DNA of 64,000 nt from Kiloniellaceae bacterium. GTDB lineage: Bacteria; Pseudomonadota; Alphaproteobacteria; Kiloniellales; J153. The number at the start of each line of letters is the position of its first letter. The stretch's first letter is position 1. Positions 27,677-34,621 of this stretch are shown here, piece by piece. The stretch is taken from the NCBI GenBank assembly GCA_021776135.1, contig JAJFGL010000044.1, positions 1-64,000 of the forward strand, written 5' to 3'. Both the position numbers and the translations under genes were made by a program. The notes below the pieces were generated by a model that worked only from the letters and a program-made list of their open reading frames with translations, ran no database searches and was not told where the DNA came from.

Positions 27677-28156
27677 TCAAGCCTCCGCTTCGGCCTCGAC
27701 CACTTGCGGGTCGTTTTCGACCGGAAAATTGACCGAGTTGGCGATGAAACACTGGGCGTGCGCGTTCCGGTGCAGGGCGCGGGCCTTGGCCAGGTCGCCG
27801 CCGGGGGCGATGGCCACGCGCGGGCGCAGGGTGACCCCGGTAAAACGGCCGCCGCCGCCGGAAAGAACCATGACCCCGCTTGCCTCGTCGCTGTACGACA
27901 GAACCTCGATTCTAGCGCGCGCGCACTCGGCGAGATAGGTCAACATGTGACAGGACGAAAGCGCGGCCACCAGAAGATCTTCCGGGTTGTGCAGGGCCGG
28001 GTCGCCCTTGAACAGCGGATCGGCGCTGCCTGTCAGGGGCGGCTTGCCGGGAATCTCGACCGAGTAATCGCGCGAATAGCCCGCGTAATCGCGTACCGGT
28101 CCCTTGGCGCCGCCCGTCCAAGTTAAGCGCGCCGTGTAGCGATGTTCCTTGGCCAT
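27677..28156 (-). CDS. OsmC-family peroxiredoxin-like protein
   Basis: This 159-residue protein is an OsmC/Ohr-fold thiol peroxidase candidate. The peroxidatic Cys lies in LLVAALSSCHMLTYL (near residue 68) and the resolving Cys in HAQCFIANSVNFP near the C-terminus, the usual two-Cys arrangement. The N-terminal YTARLTWTGG strand pattern also fits. It is the first gene of the mla-type operon (2 bp before the permease start). A role in detoxifying lipid or organic peroxides together with the lipid transporter is an inference from this coupling. Confidence 0.9.
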   Translation of the reverse strand: MAKEHRYTARLTWTGGAKGPVRDYAGYSRDYSVEIPGKPPLTGSADPLFKGDPALHNPEDLLVAALSSCHMLTYLAECARARIEVLSYSDEASGVMVLSGGGGRFTGVTLRPRVAIAPGGDLAKARALHRNAHAQCFIANSVNFPVENDPQVVEAEAEA

Positions 28157-28201
28157 CCCGCCCCCCTTGCCGTTAACGGCGGAGTGTAGCCTGGAGACGG
28201 G

Positions 28202-28570
28202 TCAGGGGGAAATGCTTGGTCCGCCACCCCAATATCGAAGCGCGCCGGCAAGTTCGGTGGCATGGGCCCGCGCGGCGGCGGCGCCCCGGTCCGGCCCGTC
28301 GTAGCGGCCAAGTTCGGCCAGCACATGAAAAAAGCCGCGTCCAGGCAGATTATCGCCGCTTCGGCTGACCGCCAGCGCGGCGATCAGGGGGCGGCCGGCG
28401 GCGTGGTCCTCGCGCATCGAGGCTTCTAGCGCGAGAGTCAGTTTGCGGATGATCTGGGGCCCGGCGACCTGAACCAGGGCCGCCAAGTCACGGTAGGAAA
28501 CGGTATGCCCGGCGCGGGCAAGCGGCAGGAGCGCGGCGCGCACGGCCTCGGTTAGGGAAGGATCCGTCAT
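28202..28570 (-). CDS. Conserved hypothetical protein
   Basis: This 122-residue protein has a helical N-terminus (LTEAVRAALLPLARAGHTVSYRDLAALVQV) that looks like a small helix-turn-helix or winged-helix start, followed by GPQIIRKLTLALEASMREDH and the distinctive RPLIAALAVSRSGDNLPGRGFF. I recall similar short proteins in other proteobacteria, without known function. No signal peptide or membrane span is present. It lies upstream of the osmC/mla operon on the same strand, with a 45-bp gap. Confidence 0.65.
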   Translation of the reverse strand: MTDPSLTEAVRAALLPLARAGHTVSYRDLAALVQVAGPQIIRKLTLALEASMREDHAAGRPLIAALAVSRSGDNLPGRGFFHVLAELGRYDGPDRGAAAARAHATELAGALRYWGGGPSISP

Positions 28571-28602
28571 GGGCGCAAGATAGTCCCGCGCCGGACGGTG
28601 CG

Positions 28603-28616
28603 AAAAGGATCCTTTT
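28603..28616. repeat. 14-bp palindrome downstream of the dehalogenase gene
   Basis: AAAAGGATCCTTTT is a perfect palindrome in the 101-bp gap between the dehalogenase gene and the hypothetical gene at 28202. It has no loop and only a short T-run, so it is not a standard terminator. Confidence 0.3.
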
Positions 28617-28671
28617 TGCGACAGTTTTGCCTATATTCGATTGTGCGTCAGCTGGCGCTAGAATCAGTATC

Positions 28672-29556
28672 TCATCCCAGTTTGAAGAATCGGATCAAGG
28701 CGTCCGCCGTCTCATCCGGAACTTCCTCTGGTAAAAAATGCCCAGCTGGCAGCGAGATTCCTTCAACGTCAGTCGCCTTTTCACGCCAGGTGCCTGGAAC
28801 ATCATAAAGTTTGCCGACCAACCCCTTCGCGCCCCATAGGGCAAGGACCGGCATCTCCAGCTGTTTCTCCCTGTCCTCTTCGTCGTGAACAAGATCGATC
28901 GAAGCTGCCGCACGATAGTCCTCGCATGTCGCCGCAATACAGGCCGCGTCACTGAAGCATCGGATATATTCGGCTACTGCATCATCGGTAAAAGCTGCAG
29001 AATTGCCCTTGTTCCATGCAGCGAGCTTGCTGCGCAAATAAAATCCCGGATCAGCGCCAATGAGTTTTTCAGGCAGTGGCGACGGCTGAATGAGAAAGAA
29101 CCAGTGATAGTACCCCGTGGCAAATTCCCGATCGGTCCGCGCATACATGGTCGCTGTCGGCGCGATGTCGAGTACGGCAAGGCGTTCGACGGCGTCGGGA
29201 TGATCAAGACCAAGGCGATGCGCCACACGGGCGCCCCGATCATGACCTGCCAAACAAAACCGGTTGAATCCCAAGAGAGACATCATCTCAACCTGATCAG
29301 CGGCCATGGCGCGCTTAGAATAGGTTTCGTGGTTGTCGCACGAGACGGGCTTGTCGGAATCGCCATACCCGCGCAAATCGCTGACAATGACAGTAAATCC
29401 AGCCGCCACGAGTTGCGGCGCAACCTTGTGCCAACAAATGTGAGTCTGCGGATATCCATGGAGAAGCAGTACCGGCGGGCCACTGCCAGCCATGCGGGCA
29501 CGAAGTTCTACGCCATCAGATACCTTAATTCGCTGATCAGTGAACCCTTCGAACAC
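28672..29556 (-). CDS. Fluoroacetate/haloacetate dehalogenase-like alpha/beta hydrolase
   Basis: This 294-residue hydrolase matches haloacetate dehalogenases, which displace fluoride or chloride from haloacetates through an aspartyl ester. Numbered from MFEGF, it has the nucleophile Asp106 with carboxylate-binding Arg107 and Arg110 (AGHDRGARVAHRL), halide-pocket His151 and Trp152 (YYHWFFLIQP) and Tyr214 (CEDYRAAASID), and catalytic His273 (LPAGHFLPEE). The PEKLIGADP segment also matches. I start at GTG 29556, which aligns with the family N-terminus MFEGF; GTG 29571 is in frame. The gene is visibly AT-richer than both neighbours, suggesting transfer. Exact substrate range is not proven. Confidence 0.86.
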   Translation of the reverse strand: MFEGFTDQRIKVSDGVELRARMAGSGPPVLLLHGYPQTHICWHKVAPQLVAAGFTVIVSDLRGYGDSDKPVSCDNHETYSKRAMAADQVEMMSLLGFNRFCLAGHDRGARVAHRLGLDHPDAVERLAVLDIAPTATMYARTDREFATGYYHWFFLIQPSPLPEKLIGADPGFYLRSKLAAWNKGNSAAFTDDAVAEYIRCFSDAACIAATCEDYRAAASIDLVHDEEDREKQLEMPVLALWGAKGLVGKLYDVPGTWREKATDVEGISLPAGHFLPEEVPDETADALIRFFKLG

Positions 29557-29678
29557 GCTTCCCGACTCCACTTACCTTATAATTTCTTCCATAGACGCGA
29601 GCTTCTCACAATATGTCACTTTACCACATTTGGCTCCAAACACAGAAATTTACTAATGTGGGTGTCGCAAAAACCATC

Positions 29679-29810
29679 CTAAAAATCGGTGATCAGAGGC
29701 AGGGTCAGAACTAGGAGGAAAGGAAATGCGAACATGCCGCCAACGAGAAAAGCCAGGCAATCGTAAACGTACAGGGTGTTCTTTTTGGGGCGGTAAATTC
29801 GCTTTGCCAT
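29679..29810 (-). CDS. 43-residue single-span membrane protein, copy A
   Basis: This small gene has an ATG with a strong upstream AGAGGAAAGG (8-nt spacing). The protein starts MAK, has a basic N-terminus to residue 10, then Asp17, and one hydrophobic span from about 18 to 40, ending in Phe43. It aligns without gaps to the protein at 30832-30963: the same length and 16 of 43 identical residues (M1, A2, K3, D17, L19, A20, G24, A28, P30, F31, L33, V34, L35, P38, I40, F43). Basic residues before the span suggest the N-terminus stays in the cytoplasm. I do not recognise the family. Its promoter carries two CRP-like boxes. Confidence 0.8.
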   Translation of the reverse strand: MAKRIYRPKKNTLYVYDCLAFLVGGMFAFPFLLVLTLPLITDF

Positions 29811-29869
29811 GATCTAAACCTTTCCTCTGCGGGGCGCTGGGCCCTTGGGTTCGTGTTTCGCTTGCTATG

Positions 29870-29875
29870 ATCATA
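29870..29875 (-). promoter_or_regulatory. -10-like hexamer of small gene A
   Basis: TATGAT on the minus strand (five of six consensus bases) starts 34.5 bp from the centre of the nearer CRP-like box and 16 nt after the CGTGAG element. That would place transcription about 50 nt before the start codon. There is no good -35, as expected for an activator-dependent promoter. Confidence 0.5.
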
Positions 29876-29891
29876 GTTAAGCGCAGATGGC

Positions 29892-29897
29892 CTCACG
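29892..29897 (-). promoter_or_regulatory. Conserved CGTGAG element of small gene A
   Basis: CTCACG on the plus strand (CGTGAG on the coding strand) lies four bases from the nearer CRP-like box. The same hexamer lies at exactly the same offset at 31031-31036 before the paralogous gene. It occupies the -35 position without matching the consensus. Confidence 0.5.
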
Positions 29898-29901
29898 CGG
29901 C

Positions 29902-29917
29902 TGTGATGGCGGTCACG
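29902..29917. promoter_or_regulatory. CRP-like box, proximal, small gene A
   Basis: TGTGATGGCGGTCACG fits TGTGA-N6-TCACA with one mismatch. Its centre at 29909.5 is about 46 bp upstream of the inferred transcription start of the gene at 29679-29810. Confidence 0.65.
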
Positions 29918-29932
29918 GGAATGCCGGACTAG

Positions 29933-29950
29933 GTGTGACCGGGGTCACAC
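29933..29950. promoter_or_regulatory. CRP-like box, distal, small gene A
   Basis: A perfect 18-bp inverted repeat, GTGTGACC-GG-GGTCACAC, contains the full CRP consensus TGTGA-N6-TCACA. Its centre at 29941.5 is exactly 32 bp from the proximal box. Confidence 0.7.
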
Positions 29951-30013
29951 AAACGGCCCTTTAAGGCCTCGGAAGGGGAAGCTAGCGGGCTTTTCGGCGT
30001 GCTTAGAGCAGAA

Positions 30014-30655
30014 TCACGCCAGGATGCGCGCCGAATCGATCAATTCGACCCCGGCCCCGGCCATGGCGCTTTTGGCGGCTTTGAGCGAGTTATCCAGGTC
30101 GATGGCGCGGCAGGCGTCCTCGATTACCAAGGCGCCGAACCCCTCGCGCACGGCGTCGACGGCCGAAAAATGGACGCAGAAATCGGCCGCCAGGCCGGCC
30201 AGGAACACGCGCTCGAAGCCGCGCGTCCGCAGATATCCGGTCAGGCCGGTGGGAGTCGTGCGGTCATTTTCGAAAAACGCCGAATAGGAATCGATTTCGG
30301 GCCGGAAGCCCTTGCGGACGATCAACTCGCCCCGGGCCGTATCGAGATCCTTGTGAAAATCCGCGCCCGGCGTGCCCTGAACGCAATGATCCGGCCACAG
30401 GGTTTGCGCGCCGTATGCCATCTCCAGAGTCTCGAAGGGCGCGCGCCCCCCATGGCTGGAGGCAAAGGACCGATGCCCCGCCGGATGCCAGTCCTGGGTC
30501 AAGATCACATGGGCGAAACGCGCCGCCAGACGGTTGATGAGCGGGACCACCGCATCGCCCTGGGGCACGGCCAGGCCGCCGCCGGGGCAAAAATCGTTTT
30601 GGATATCGATCAGAAGCAAGACATCCGATTGCTTGGGGACTATGAGGTCAGCCAT
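30014..30655 (-). CDS. pncA: Nicotinamidase (isochorismatase-like)
   Basis: This 213-residue cytosolic amidase converts nicotinamide to nicotinate in NAD salvage. The catalytic Asp is in LLIDIQNDFCPGG (near residue 17), the metal motif is TQDWHPAGHRSF, the Lys is in IVRKGFRPEIDSYSAF, and the nucleophilic Cys is in AGLAADFCVHFSAVDA. The FCPGG and SYSAF stretches distinguish PncA from other isochorismatase-like hydrolases. It sits between the two small membrane protein genes, on the same strand. Its nicotinate product would be a possible substrate of the locus at 44631-57526, but nothing else links them. Confidence 0.93.
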   Translation of the reverse strand: MADLIVPKQSDVLLLIDIQNDFCPGGGLAVPQGDAVVPLINRLAARFAHVILTQDWHPAGHRSFASSHGGRAPFETLEMAYGAQTLWPDHCVQGTPGADFHKDLDTARGELIVRKGFRPEIDSYSAFFENDRTTPTGLTGYLRTRGFERVFLAGLAADFCVHFSAVDAVREGFGALVIEDACRAIDLDNSLKAAKSAMAGAGVELIDSARILA

Positions 30656-30738
30656 GGCAGTTCCCGCGTTTCAGTCCGCCTGGGAAGCGGCGGCGGCCAG
30701 GCAAAGGCTGCCACAGGTACGCCGCGGCGCAAAACCCC

Positions 30739-30774
30739 AAAAAAAGGGCGTGGCCCCGTTATGGAGACCACGCC
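30739..30774 (-). terminator. Rho-independent terminator after small gene B
   Basis: On the minus strand a 7-bp stem (GGCGTGG at 30774-30768 with CCACGCC at 30753-30747), a 14-nt loop and a run of seven T (30745-30739) form an intrinsic terminator about 58 bp past the stop of the small gene at 30832. It isolates that gene from pncA. Confidence 0.8.
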
Positions 30775-30831
30775 AAGTTGGTCGGGAGGAAGCGAATCGG
30801 CGGAAAACCGTCAATTCGCGAGGGCGGAAGC

Positions 30832-30963
30832 CTAAAATCCCGCGATAAAGGGGGAAACCAAGACCAGGGCGAAGGGCGCGGCGATGATGGTGCCTGCCAC
30901 GACCGCCAGGACGTCGAGGGTGAAAATCGAGCTATCGCGCAAAAAATTGGAATGCTTTGCCAT
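30832..30963 (-). CDS. 43-residue single-span membrane protein, copy B
   Basis: This second small gene has ATG preceded by GGGAG at 9-nt spacing. The protein is 43 residues, starts MAK, has a polar N-terminus to about residue 16, Asp17, then a hydrophobic span (about 18-40) with the shared PF-x-LVL core at 30-35, Pro38 and a final Phe43. It is a paralogue of the protein at 29679-29810, with no gaps and equal length. Its own terminator follows and its own two-box promoter precedes, so it is an independent transcription unit. The function is unknown; size and topology suggest a subunit or regulator of a membrane complex. Confidence 0.8.
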   Translation of the reverse strand: MAKHSNFLRDSSIFTLDVLAVVAGTIIAAPFALVLVSPFIAGF

Positions 30964-31008
30964 GAAAATTTTCTCCCGCTTCGTGGGGCGCTAGTCCCCG
31001 TGCTCATG

Positions 31009-31014
31009 ACTAGA
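31009..31014 (-). promoter_or_regulatory. -10-like hexamer of small gene B
   Basis: TCTAGT on the minus strand (four of six consensus bases) lies 34.5 bp from the proximal CRP-like box centre, the same distance as TATGAT in the paralogous promoter. It is weak on its own and supported mainly by the shared geometry. Confidence 0.4.
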
Positions 31015-31030
31015 ACTTGGCCGTGAAAGG

Positions 31031-31036
31031 CTCACG
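31031..31036 (-). promoter_or_regulatory. Conserved CGTGAG element of small gene B
   Basis: CTCACG on the plus strand lies four bases from the proximal CRP-like box, exactly as at 29892-29897. It also forms the right half of a shorter inverted repeat, CGTGA-N5-TCACG, at 31022-31036. Confidence 0.5.
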
Positions 31037-31040
31037 AGAA

Positions 31041-31056
31041 AGTGACGCGCGTCACA
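31041..31056. promoter_or_regulatory. CRP-like box, proximal, small gene B
   Basis: AGTGACGCGCGTCACA fits TGTGA-N6-TCACA with one mismatch and contains the perfect palindrome GTGACGCGCGTCAC. Its centre is at 31048.5. Confidence 0.65.
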
Positions 31057-31072
31057 AAACCGCGTGCGGGCG

Positions 31073-31088
31073 CGTGACGGAGGTCACA
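31073..31088. promoter_or_regulatory. CRP-like box, distal, small gene B
   Basis: CGTGACGGAGGTCACA fits TGTGA-N6-TCACA with one mismatch. Its centre at 31080.5 is exactly 32 bp from the proximal box, the same spacing as before small gene A. Confidence 0.65.
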
Positions 31089-31097
31089 CCGGAGCCG

Positions 31098-31138
31098 GTT
31101 TACTTCTGGGAGAGGGCCAGTTTACTTCTGGGAGAGGG
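31098..31138. repeat. Two-copy 22-bp tandem repeat
   Basis: The 19-base unit GTTTACTTCTGGGAGAGGG occurs at 31098-31116 and 31120-31138, giving a 22-bp period. It lies between the distal CRP-like box and the end of the DUF1223 gene. A recent slippage or duplication is likely. Confidence 0.75.
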
Positions 31139-31159
31139 AGAGAGGGTGCGGACCCCGTA

Positions 31160-31912
31160 CTATTGGGTCAGGTTATCCAGCCGCATCAGGCCGGCGCCGA
31201 TAATCGGGCCATTGCGGCCTTGCTGCACAAGAACGGCGCAACCGAAATTACCCCGCGCCACGGCGTCATCCAGATTAAGCGGGATCTCCAGGCGCTGGCC
31301 CATCCAGGTTCCCAGACGCTCCAAACGCCGCACGACATTGACATTGCGGATCCTGAGGCCCGCGTTCTCGCCGCGTTTCACCTGGGTATCGTGACCTTCA
31401 TCGAAGATCGCGAGCCAAATCGTCGCCCCGCGATCGGGGGCGTGACCTTGGGATATGACGACCTTGCCGCCATCGCCAGATACGAAATCCACGGCGACGG
31501 GCTTGGGGCGTTCAAGCGACGCATCAAGCTTCGCCAGGACTTCGTTGCGGCGGGAACCGACAATATTGTAACGGCCGTCGATGACCATTTGCGGCGTGTA
31601 GATATAGCGCAGACCCAAGGTCTCGGCGTAGGCGCGCTGCCGCTCGGTGTTTCGCGGGCTGCCGTAGGGGTCTTTCCAGCCGATGTAGTCCCAGTAGTCC
31701 ACATGCAGCGATAAGGCGATCACGTCGGCGCGTTCGGCCAGCTCTTCAAGCAGGGCATCGGCGGGCGGGCAGGAACTGCACCCCTGAGAGGTAAAGAGCT
31801 CGACCACGACCGCTTGGTGGCCGCCGGTCTCCGCCCGGCCGGGAGTGGCGGCTAGCGCGGCGCAAAATAGAACCGCCAGGGCCAAGCCGCCAAGATGAAA
31901 CCTTCTAATCAT
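31160..31912 (-). CDS. DUF1223 thioredoxin-like periplasmic protein
   Basis: This 250-residue secreted protein has a signal peptide (about 1-27, ending near GRAET) and a thioredoxin-like N-terminal half with VVELFTSQGCSSCPPADALL, whose CSSC is the redox-type CxxC motif. The conserved VIALSLHVDYWDYIGWKDPYG and YTPQMVIDGRYNIVGS segments define the DUF1223 family. A C-terminal half of beta-strands follows. Periplasmic thiol chemistry is likely, but no substrate is known. It is on the same strand as small gene B but separated by that gene's promoter. Confidence 0.88.
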   Translation of the reverse strand: MIRRFHLGGLALAVLFCAALAATPGRAETGGHQAVVVELFTSQGCSSCPPADALLEELAERADVIALSLHVDYWDYIGWKDPYGSPRNTERQRAYAETLGLRYIYTPQMVIDGRYNIVGSRRNEVLAKLDASLERPKPVAVDFVSGDGGKVVISQGHAPDRGATIWLAIFDEGHDTQVKRGENAGLRIRNVNVVRRLERLGTWMGQRLEIPLNLDDAVARGNFGCAVLVQQGRNGPIIGAGLMRLDNLTQ

Positions 31913-32038
31913 GGCTGGACGATACGAGGCCTCGCGGTCACAAGCGAATCACGTTCGGGTGAGAGGGAAGTCTTGCTTAAATAACTGAAAACATTATGAA
32001 TAGATCGTTAATTCGCAATCAATCCAGAAAGACCCCGG

Positions 32039-32650
32039 ATGATCTATCTCCTGCGCCACGGTCAGACGGTTTGGAACCGCGAAGGCCGGAATCAAGGTCA
32101 GCGCGATTCGCCCCTGACCCGCCGGGGCATCGCCGAGGCCGAGGCCATGGGCCGGCGCCTGCGCGCGGAAATCGGCGATCCGCGCCCCTGGGCGGTGGTT
32201 TCCAGCCCCCTGGGCCGCGCCTGGCAAAGCGCCGCCATTGTCTCGGAGATTCTGGACCTGGACCCATACGCGATTGAACACGATGTCCGCCTGGCGGAAA
32301 TAGGCTTCGGCGCCTGGGAGGGGCGCAGTTTCGAGCAGATAGAAACGGAGCAACCCGGCGTCTTGGCCGAACGCGCGGCCGATAAATGGCGGTTTCGCTC
32401 GCCGGGCGGGGAAAGCTACGCCGATTTGAGCGCCCGCGCCGGGGCGTGGTTATCCAGCGTGCCGGAGTGGGCGAAACTCATCGTGGTCTGCCATGGCGGC
32501 ACCGGGCGGGCGCTACGCGGGTGCTACGCGCAGCTAAGCAAGGAGGTCACCATGTGCCTGGAGAATCCTCAAGATGAGCTCTACCGCTTGCACGACAGCC
32601 GTTTCGAGGTTCTGAAAACCGGTTACACGGACACCACGGCCGCCCTATGA
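32039..32650 (+). CDS. Histidine phosphatase (phosphoglycerate mutase-like) family protein
   Basis: This 203-residue enzyme has the phosphohistidine motif YLLRHGQTVWNREGR (His7), a catalytic Arg in VVSSPLGRAWQSA, the conserved LAEIGFGAWEGRSF and the second His in VVCHGGTGRALRG. The set fits broad-specificity phosphatases of the PhoE/CobC type as well as dephosphorylating mutases. It starts at ATG 32039. The end overlaps the DMT transporter gene by four bases (ATGA), so they are co-translated. The substrate is undetermined. Confidence 0.88.
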   Translation: MIYLLRHGQTVWNREGRNQGQRDSPLTRRGIAEAEAMGRRLRAEIGDPRPWAVVSSPLGRAWQSAAIVSEILDLDPYAIEHDVRLAEIGFGAWEGRSFEQIETEQPGVLAERAADKWRFRSPGGESYADLSARAGAWLSSVPEWAKLIVVCHGGTGRALRGCYAQLSKEVTMCLENPQDELYRLHDSRFEVLKTGYTDTTAAL

Positions 32651-33555
32651 ATGCCGCGCTCTATGCCTTGACGATATTCAGCTGGGGGACGAGCTGGCTG
32701 GCGGTGAAGCTTCATCTAGGCGTGGTCGCGCCCGAGGTGTCGCTGTTTTACCGCTTCGCCCTGGCCGCCGTCATTACCGCCGGCCTGTGTTTCGCCCTGC
32801 GCAAGCCCATGCGCTTTTCCACCCGCGACCATCTATTCATGGCCATGCAGGGGATATTCCTGTTTTCGGCCAATTTCTTCCTGATCTACCTGGGGATGCA
32901 GTATTTGACCTCGGGTTTGGCGGCGGTGGTTTTTTCCACGGTCATCGTCATGAATATCTTCGGCAGCGCGGTGCTGTTCCGCGCCCGGGTGGAGCCGCGC
33001 AGCCTGCTCGGCGCCGCCTGCGGCTTATGCGGCCTGGGCCTGGTTTTCTGGCCCGAGATCGCCGCCTTCGACCTGAACGCGCAAGGGACCCAGGGCCTGC
33101 TTTTGAGCCTTGCCGGCACCGTTTTCGCGGCCTGCGGAATGCTGACCTCAGCCTGGAACCAGGCCCGCCGGGCCCTGCCCGTGTTCCAAACCAATGCCTA
33201 TGGCATGGCCTACGGCGCCGCCTTCACGGCATTCTTATGCCTGCTGCGCGGCCGTTCCTTCGATTTCGATCCGGCGCCGTTGTATGTCGGATCTCTGCTC
33301 CATTTGGCGATATTCTCGAGCGTCCTGGGTTTTTGGAGTTACCTGACCCTGGTCGGGCGCATCGGCGCCGGGCGCGCGGCCTATGTAACCGCTCTTTTTC
33401 CCCTGCTCGCGCTCGCGCTGTCCACGGTCTTCGAGAGTTATGCCTGGAGCGCCGGAGCCGCCGCCGGAATCGGCTTGATCCTGCTTGGCAACATCGCGAT
33501 CCTGGCCAAGACTAAGACCAAAGCTGGCCAAACCGCGCCCAAGCGCATTACTTGA
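32647..33555 (+). CDS. DMT-superfamily (EamA) transporter
   Basis: This 302-residue inner-membrane protein has ten predicted spans formed by two EamA repeats. The N-terminal repeat begins YALTIFSWGTSWLAVKLHLG and the second includes YVTALFPLLALALSTVFESYAW, both characteristic of RhaT/EamA metabolite exporters. The start overlaps the phosphatase stop. The PLP enzyme gene follows after 10 bp, so export of an amino acid-like compound is possible but unproven. Confidence 0.88.
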   Translation: MNAALYALTIFSWGTSWLAVKLHLGVVAPEVSLFYRFALAAVITAGLCFALRKPMRFSTRDHLFMAMQGIFLFSANFFLIYLGMQYLTSGLAAVVFSTVIVMNIFGSAVLFRARVEPRSLLGAACGLCGLGLVFWPEIAAFDLNAQGTQGLLLSLAGTVFAACGMLTSAWNQARRALPVFQTNAYGMAYGAAFTAFLCLLRGRSFDFDPAPLYVGSLLHLAIFSSVLGFWSYLTLVGRIGAGRAAYVTALFPLLALALSTVFESYAWSAGAAAGIGLILLGNIAILAKTKTKAGQTAPKRIT

Positions 33556-33565
33556 GAGAAGCGTC

Positions 33566-34615
33566 ATGGCAAACCTGAATAATCCGGCGAAACCGGCTCT
33601 GTTGGACCGGCTAACCGAATTTCCCAGGCTTACCCTGACCCAAGCGCCGACGCCGATCGAGCCCCTGCCCCGCCTCGGCGCCGATTTGGGGATCGAGCTG
33701 TTCGTGAAACGCGACGACATGACCGGGCTGGCCATGGGTGGCAACAAGGCGCGCCAGCTGGAGTTCTATTTCGGCGCCGCCCAGGCGGCCAAGGCAGATA
33801 CCATCCTGATTACCGGCGCGGTGCAGTCCAACTTCATCCGCATGGCCGCCGCCGCCGCAGCGCGCCTGGGCATGGCCGCCCATGTACAACTGGAAGACCG
33901 GGTGCCGGGCATGGGCGCGGACTACGCGCGATCCGGCAATGTCTTGCTCTTGGATATCCTGGGCGCCAAGATTCACACCTACCCCCACGGCGAAGACGAA
34001 GCCGGGGCGGACGCCCGGCTGCACCACATGGCGGCGGAACTTCGCGCCCAGGGTCGCCGGCCTTATGTGATACCCCTGGCGCCCAACCACCCGCCCCTTG
34101 GCGCGCTCGGCTATGTCGTCGCGGCCCAGGAAATATCGGACCAAATGGCGGCGGCGGAACGGGACTTCGACTGCGTTGTCGTCGCCTCCGGTAGCGGCCT
34201 GACCCATGGCGGGCTCCTGTTCGGCCTGCGTGCCTGTGGCCGCACCATGGCGGTTCAAGGTATCTGCGTGCGCCGCCCGGAGGCTGCGCAAAGGCCGCGG
34301 ATCGCGGCCAAGTGTCAGGAAATCGCGGACCTGCTTGGGGTCGCGTCCCCGGTGACGGCGGCGGATATCCAGCTCGACGATGAGGCGCTGGCGCCCGGAT
34401 ACGGCCGGCCCAGCGCCGCCGTCAAGCACGCGATACGCCTGACCGCCGCGCGCGAAGGCTTGCTGCTCGACCCGGTCTATACCGGCAAGGTCATGGCCGG
34501 CTTGATCGTGCTTGCCAGAGGCGGCGCCTGGAAAAAAGGGGCGCGTGTTTTGTTTATCCACACCGGCGGAACCCCGGCCCTCTTCGCCTATGGCGAAGAA
34601 CTGCGCGGCGAATAA
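33566..34615 (+). CDS. PLP-dependent D-cysteine desulfhydrase / ACC deaminase family enzyme
   Basis: This 349-residue fold-type II PLP enzyme has TPIEPLPRLGADLGIELFVKRDD near the N-terminus and the PLP Lys in AMGGNKARQLEF. A Ser/Asn loop follows in GAVQSNFIRMAAAAA, a site that positions the substrate carboxylate. The family covers D-cysteine desulfhydrase, L-cysteate sulfo-lyase and ACC deaminase; I cannot separate them by eye. The start is ATG 33566 with GAGAGAAG upstream. It is in tandem with the exporter gene and convergent with the peptide ABC transporter. Confidence 0.82.
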   Translation: MANLNNPAKPALLDRLTEFPRLTLTQAPTPIEPLPRLGADLGIELFVKRDDMTGLAMGGNKARQLEFYFGAAQAAKADTILITGAVQSNFIRMAAAAAARLGMAAHVQLEDRVPGMGADYARSGNVLLLDILGAKIHTYPHGEDEAGADARLHHMAAELRAQGRRPYVIPLAPNHPPLGALGYVVAAQEISDQMAAAERDFDCVVVASGSGLTHGGLLFGLRACGRTMAVQGICVRRPEAAQRPRIAAKCQEIADLLGVASPVTAADIQLDDEALAPGYGRPSAAVKHAIRLTAAREGLLLDPVYTGKVMAGLIVLARGGAWKKGARVLFIHTGGTPALFAYGEELRGE

Positions 34616-34621
34616 GCGGGC

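Noticed and set aside
30014-30655. pncA as a component of the nicotinate-like locus
   Set aside because: It is about 14 kb away with many unrelated genes between; NAD salvage is sufficient to explain it.
31022-31036. Possible third CRP-like box (CGTGA-N5-TCACG) before small gene B
   Set aside because: The spacer is five, not six, and there is no matching left half at the other promoter; only the CTCACG part is shared.
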